NCBI RefSeq assembly: GCF_005222815.1
Contig: NZ_STGB01000004.1
Coordinates: forward strand, 434,001-498,000
Source: Roseomonas sp. AR75
Lineage (GTDB): Bacteria; Pseudomonadota; Alphaproteobacteria; Acetobacterales; Acetobacteraceae
DNA: 64,000 nucleotides
Direction: 5' to 3'
In this document: positions 62,880 to 64,000 of the stretch, piece by piece
How positions within the stretch are numbered: position 1 is the stretch's first letter
Layout: every line of letters starts with the position of its first letter
Made by a program: the position numbers and the translations under genes
The notes under the pieces: generated by a model
What the model was told of the DNA's origin: nothing
Database searches by the model: none
Seen by the model: only the letters and a program-made list of their open reading frames with translations

Positions 62880-64000
62880 ATGACCACCGCCACCATCCTG
62901 CCCGGCCCGGCGGATTTCGCCGCCTGGCGCAACGCCGCGCGCAACCTGCTCGGCGCCGGCATCGCGCCAGAGGACGCGGAGTGGCGCGTGGCTGGGGAGG
63001 CGGCAAGCCTCTTCGCGCAGGAGGCCGAGCCGCCGCCCGGCGTCGCGGCCTTCCATGTGCCGCGCGCCTTCGTCGACCTGGCGGAGATCGCGATCCGCCA
63101 CAGCGATCCCGAACGCTTCGCGCTGCTCTATCGAGTGCTGTGGCGCCTGACGCATGGCGAGCCGGCGCTGATGCAGGTGGCGACCGATGCGGACATCGTG
63201 CGGCTGCACGGCATGGCCAAGGCGGTGAAGCGCGACGCGCACAAGATGCATGCCTTTGTCCGATTCCGGCAGGTGGAGACCGAGGCCGGCACCCGCCACG
63301 TCGCTTGGTTCGAGCCGGACCACCACATCGAGGAAGCCGAGGCCGGCTTCTTCGTGCGCCGCTTCGCGGGGCTCCGCTGGTCCATCGTGACGCCGCGGCG
63401 AAGCGTGCACTGGAACGGCACGGATCTCTCCTTCGGCCCCGGGGGGCGGCGCGCCGATGTGCCACCGGACGACGCGGTGGAGCCGCTCTGGCGCGCCTAC
63501 TACGCGGCGATCTTCAACCCCGCGCGGCTCAAGCCCGGCGCGATGCGCGCGGAGATGCCCCGCAAATACTGGCGCAACATGCCGGAGACGGCGGAGATCC
63601 CACGCCTGATGGCGGAAGCGCCGCGGCGCGCTGCGGCGATGGTCGCTGCCGCCGCCACCGCGCCACGGCCCAATCCGCAACGCCTGCATCCGCCCGGCCG
63701 AGCCGACGTTGAGGAGGCGATGGACCTGCTCGATGCCGGCACCGATCCGAAGGCTGCCCTTGCCGCGCTCGCGCGCGAACTGGCCGGGCGCAACGACCTG
63801 CCCGACTTTGCCCGCCGCGCGACGCAGATGGTGTTTGGCGAAGGCCCGGTCGGCGCGCCGCTGTTCTTCGTCGGCGAGCAGCCCGGCGACGAGGAGGACA
63901 TCCAGGGAAGGCCCTTCGTCGGCCCCGCCGGGCGCCTGTTCAACCGCGCGCTGGACGCCGCCCAGGTGCCGCGCGACGAGGCCTATGTCACCAATGCCGT
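62880..64000 (+). CDS. udgX: UdgX-family uracil-DNA glycosylase with N-terminal SAM-linked domain (3' end outside window)
   Basis: At least 373 codons, truncated at the right edge. The N-terminal part (about residues 1-250) is the DUF4130/SAM-associated linker domain (AFHVPRAFVDLAEIAIRHSD, RDAHKMHAFVRFRQV, HHIEEAEAGFF, RRSVHWNG) that accompanies the radical SAM protein. The C-terminal part begins the glycosylase domain with GEQPGDEEDIQGRPFVGPAGRLF, the UdgX motif. UdgX binds uracil in DNA covalently. The His of the KRRIH loop is beyond the window. A ribosome site is not obvious before the ATG. Confidence 0.9.
   Translation, partial: MTTATILPGPADFAAWRNAARNLLGAGIAPEDAEWRVAGEAASLFAQEAEPPPGVAAFHVPRAFVDLAEIAIRHSDPERFALLYRVLWRLTHGEPALMQVATDADIVRLHGMAKAVKRDAHKMHAFVRFRQVETEAGTRHVAWFEPDHHIEEAEAGFFVRRFAGLRWSIVTPRRSVHWNGTDLSFGPGGRRADVPPDDAVEPLWRAYYAAIFNPARLKPGAMRAEMPRKYWRNMPETAEIPRLMAEAPRRAAAMVAAAATAPRPNPQRLHPPGRADVEEAMDLLDAGTDPKAALAALARELAGRNDLPDFARRATQMVFGEGPVGAPLFFVGEQPGDEEDIQGRPFVGPAGRLFNRALDAAQVPRDEAYVTNA

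Overview
The window is a dense, very GC-rich (roughly 70 % by eye) stretch of bacterial chromosome. Tat- and Sec-type signal peptides, a fused TAXI-type TRAP transporter, an hyuAB hydantoinase pair, a SqrR-type persulfide sensor, a Zur-like box and an alphaproteobacterial-type LexA box (GAAC-N7-GAAC) all fit an environmental alphaproteobacterium, probably near Acetobacteraceae (Roseomonas-like). That placement is inference. I see about 60 protein genes, one tRNA gene and no insertion sequence, prophage, CRISPR array or rRNA. No gene-free stretch exceeds about 225 bp. Many genes overlap by 1-4 bp (ATGA, GTGA, TGATG), so operons can be read from spacing.

Layout. 0-12.6 kb: end of a glycosyltransferase gene, a single-domain BLUF photoreceptor, an MBL-fold hydrolase, a SIMPL-domain protein, an SLC13 permease, a glutaminase, a YjbF-type lipoprotein, a TAXI TRAP transporter, a CBS-CBS-BON protein behind an FNR/FixK-like box, and glutamine-dependent NAD synthase. 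12.6-32.4 kb: a surface polysaccharide locus. It holds Gmd and Rmd (GDP-D-rhamnose), a Per-like aminotransferase (GDP-perosamine), a PglD-like acetyltransferase and a formyltransferase that could each cap an amino sugar, at least seven glycosyltransferases (two a tandem paralogous pair), a polytopic membrane protein, a KpsS-like capsule protein, a small coiled-coil protein, and a repeat protein with six 57-residue FG-GAP-like units. 32.4-37.4 kb: tetR-hlyD-permease-ATPase (DevBCA-like exporter) plus an MFS gene, behind a pair of identical palindromic operators. 37.5-39.6 kb: an XRE regulator, a membrane-anchored protein and an OmpA-family protein.

39.6-43.2 kb: phnCDEE-type ABC importer operon. 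43.3-48.6 kb: a NIPSNAP-like protein, a ZnuA-like zinc-binding protein behind a Zur-like box and coupled to an outer-membrane barrel protein, endonuclease V, a DUF423 protein, an RlmM-like methyltransferase, tRNA-Leu(UAA) and an ICMT-like methyltransferase. 48.6-51.4 kb: sulfide:quinone reductase with a small membrane protein, a SqrR-type ArsR regulator with matching operators, and TrmO. 51.6-56.9 kb: hyuA-hyuB and a peptide-type solute-binding protein. 57-60.9 kb: an MFS transporter divergent from an AraC regulator, then a SorAB-like sulfite dehydrogenase and its cytochrome c. 60.9-64 kb: a DNA-repair-type radical SAM gene with a LexA box abutting its start, a VapBC (FitAB-like) toxin-antitoxin module on the other strand, and the beginning of udgX, the usual partner of the radical SAM protein.

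Points most worth a second look: the SOS-box/radical SAM/UdgX unit split by a toxin-antitoxin module; the repeat protein with an unrecognised duplicated N-terminal module; the branched perosamine/rhamnose pathway with two candidate amine-capping enzymes; and four regulatory circuits whose operators can be read directly (SqrR, Zur, TetR, FNR/FixK). Functions rest on motif and family recognition by eye; no database search was run.
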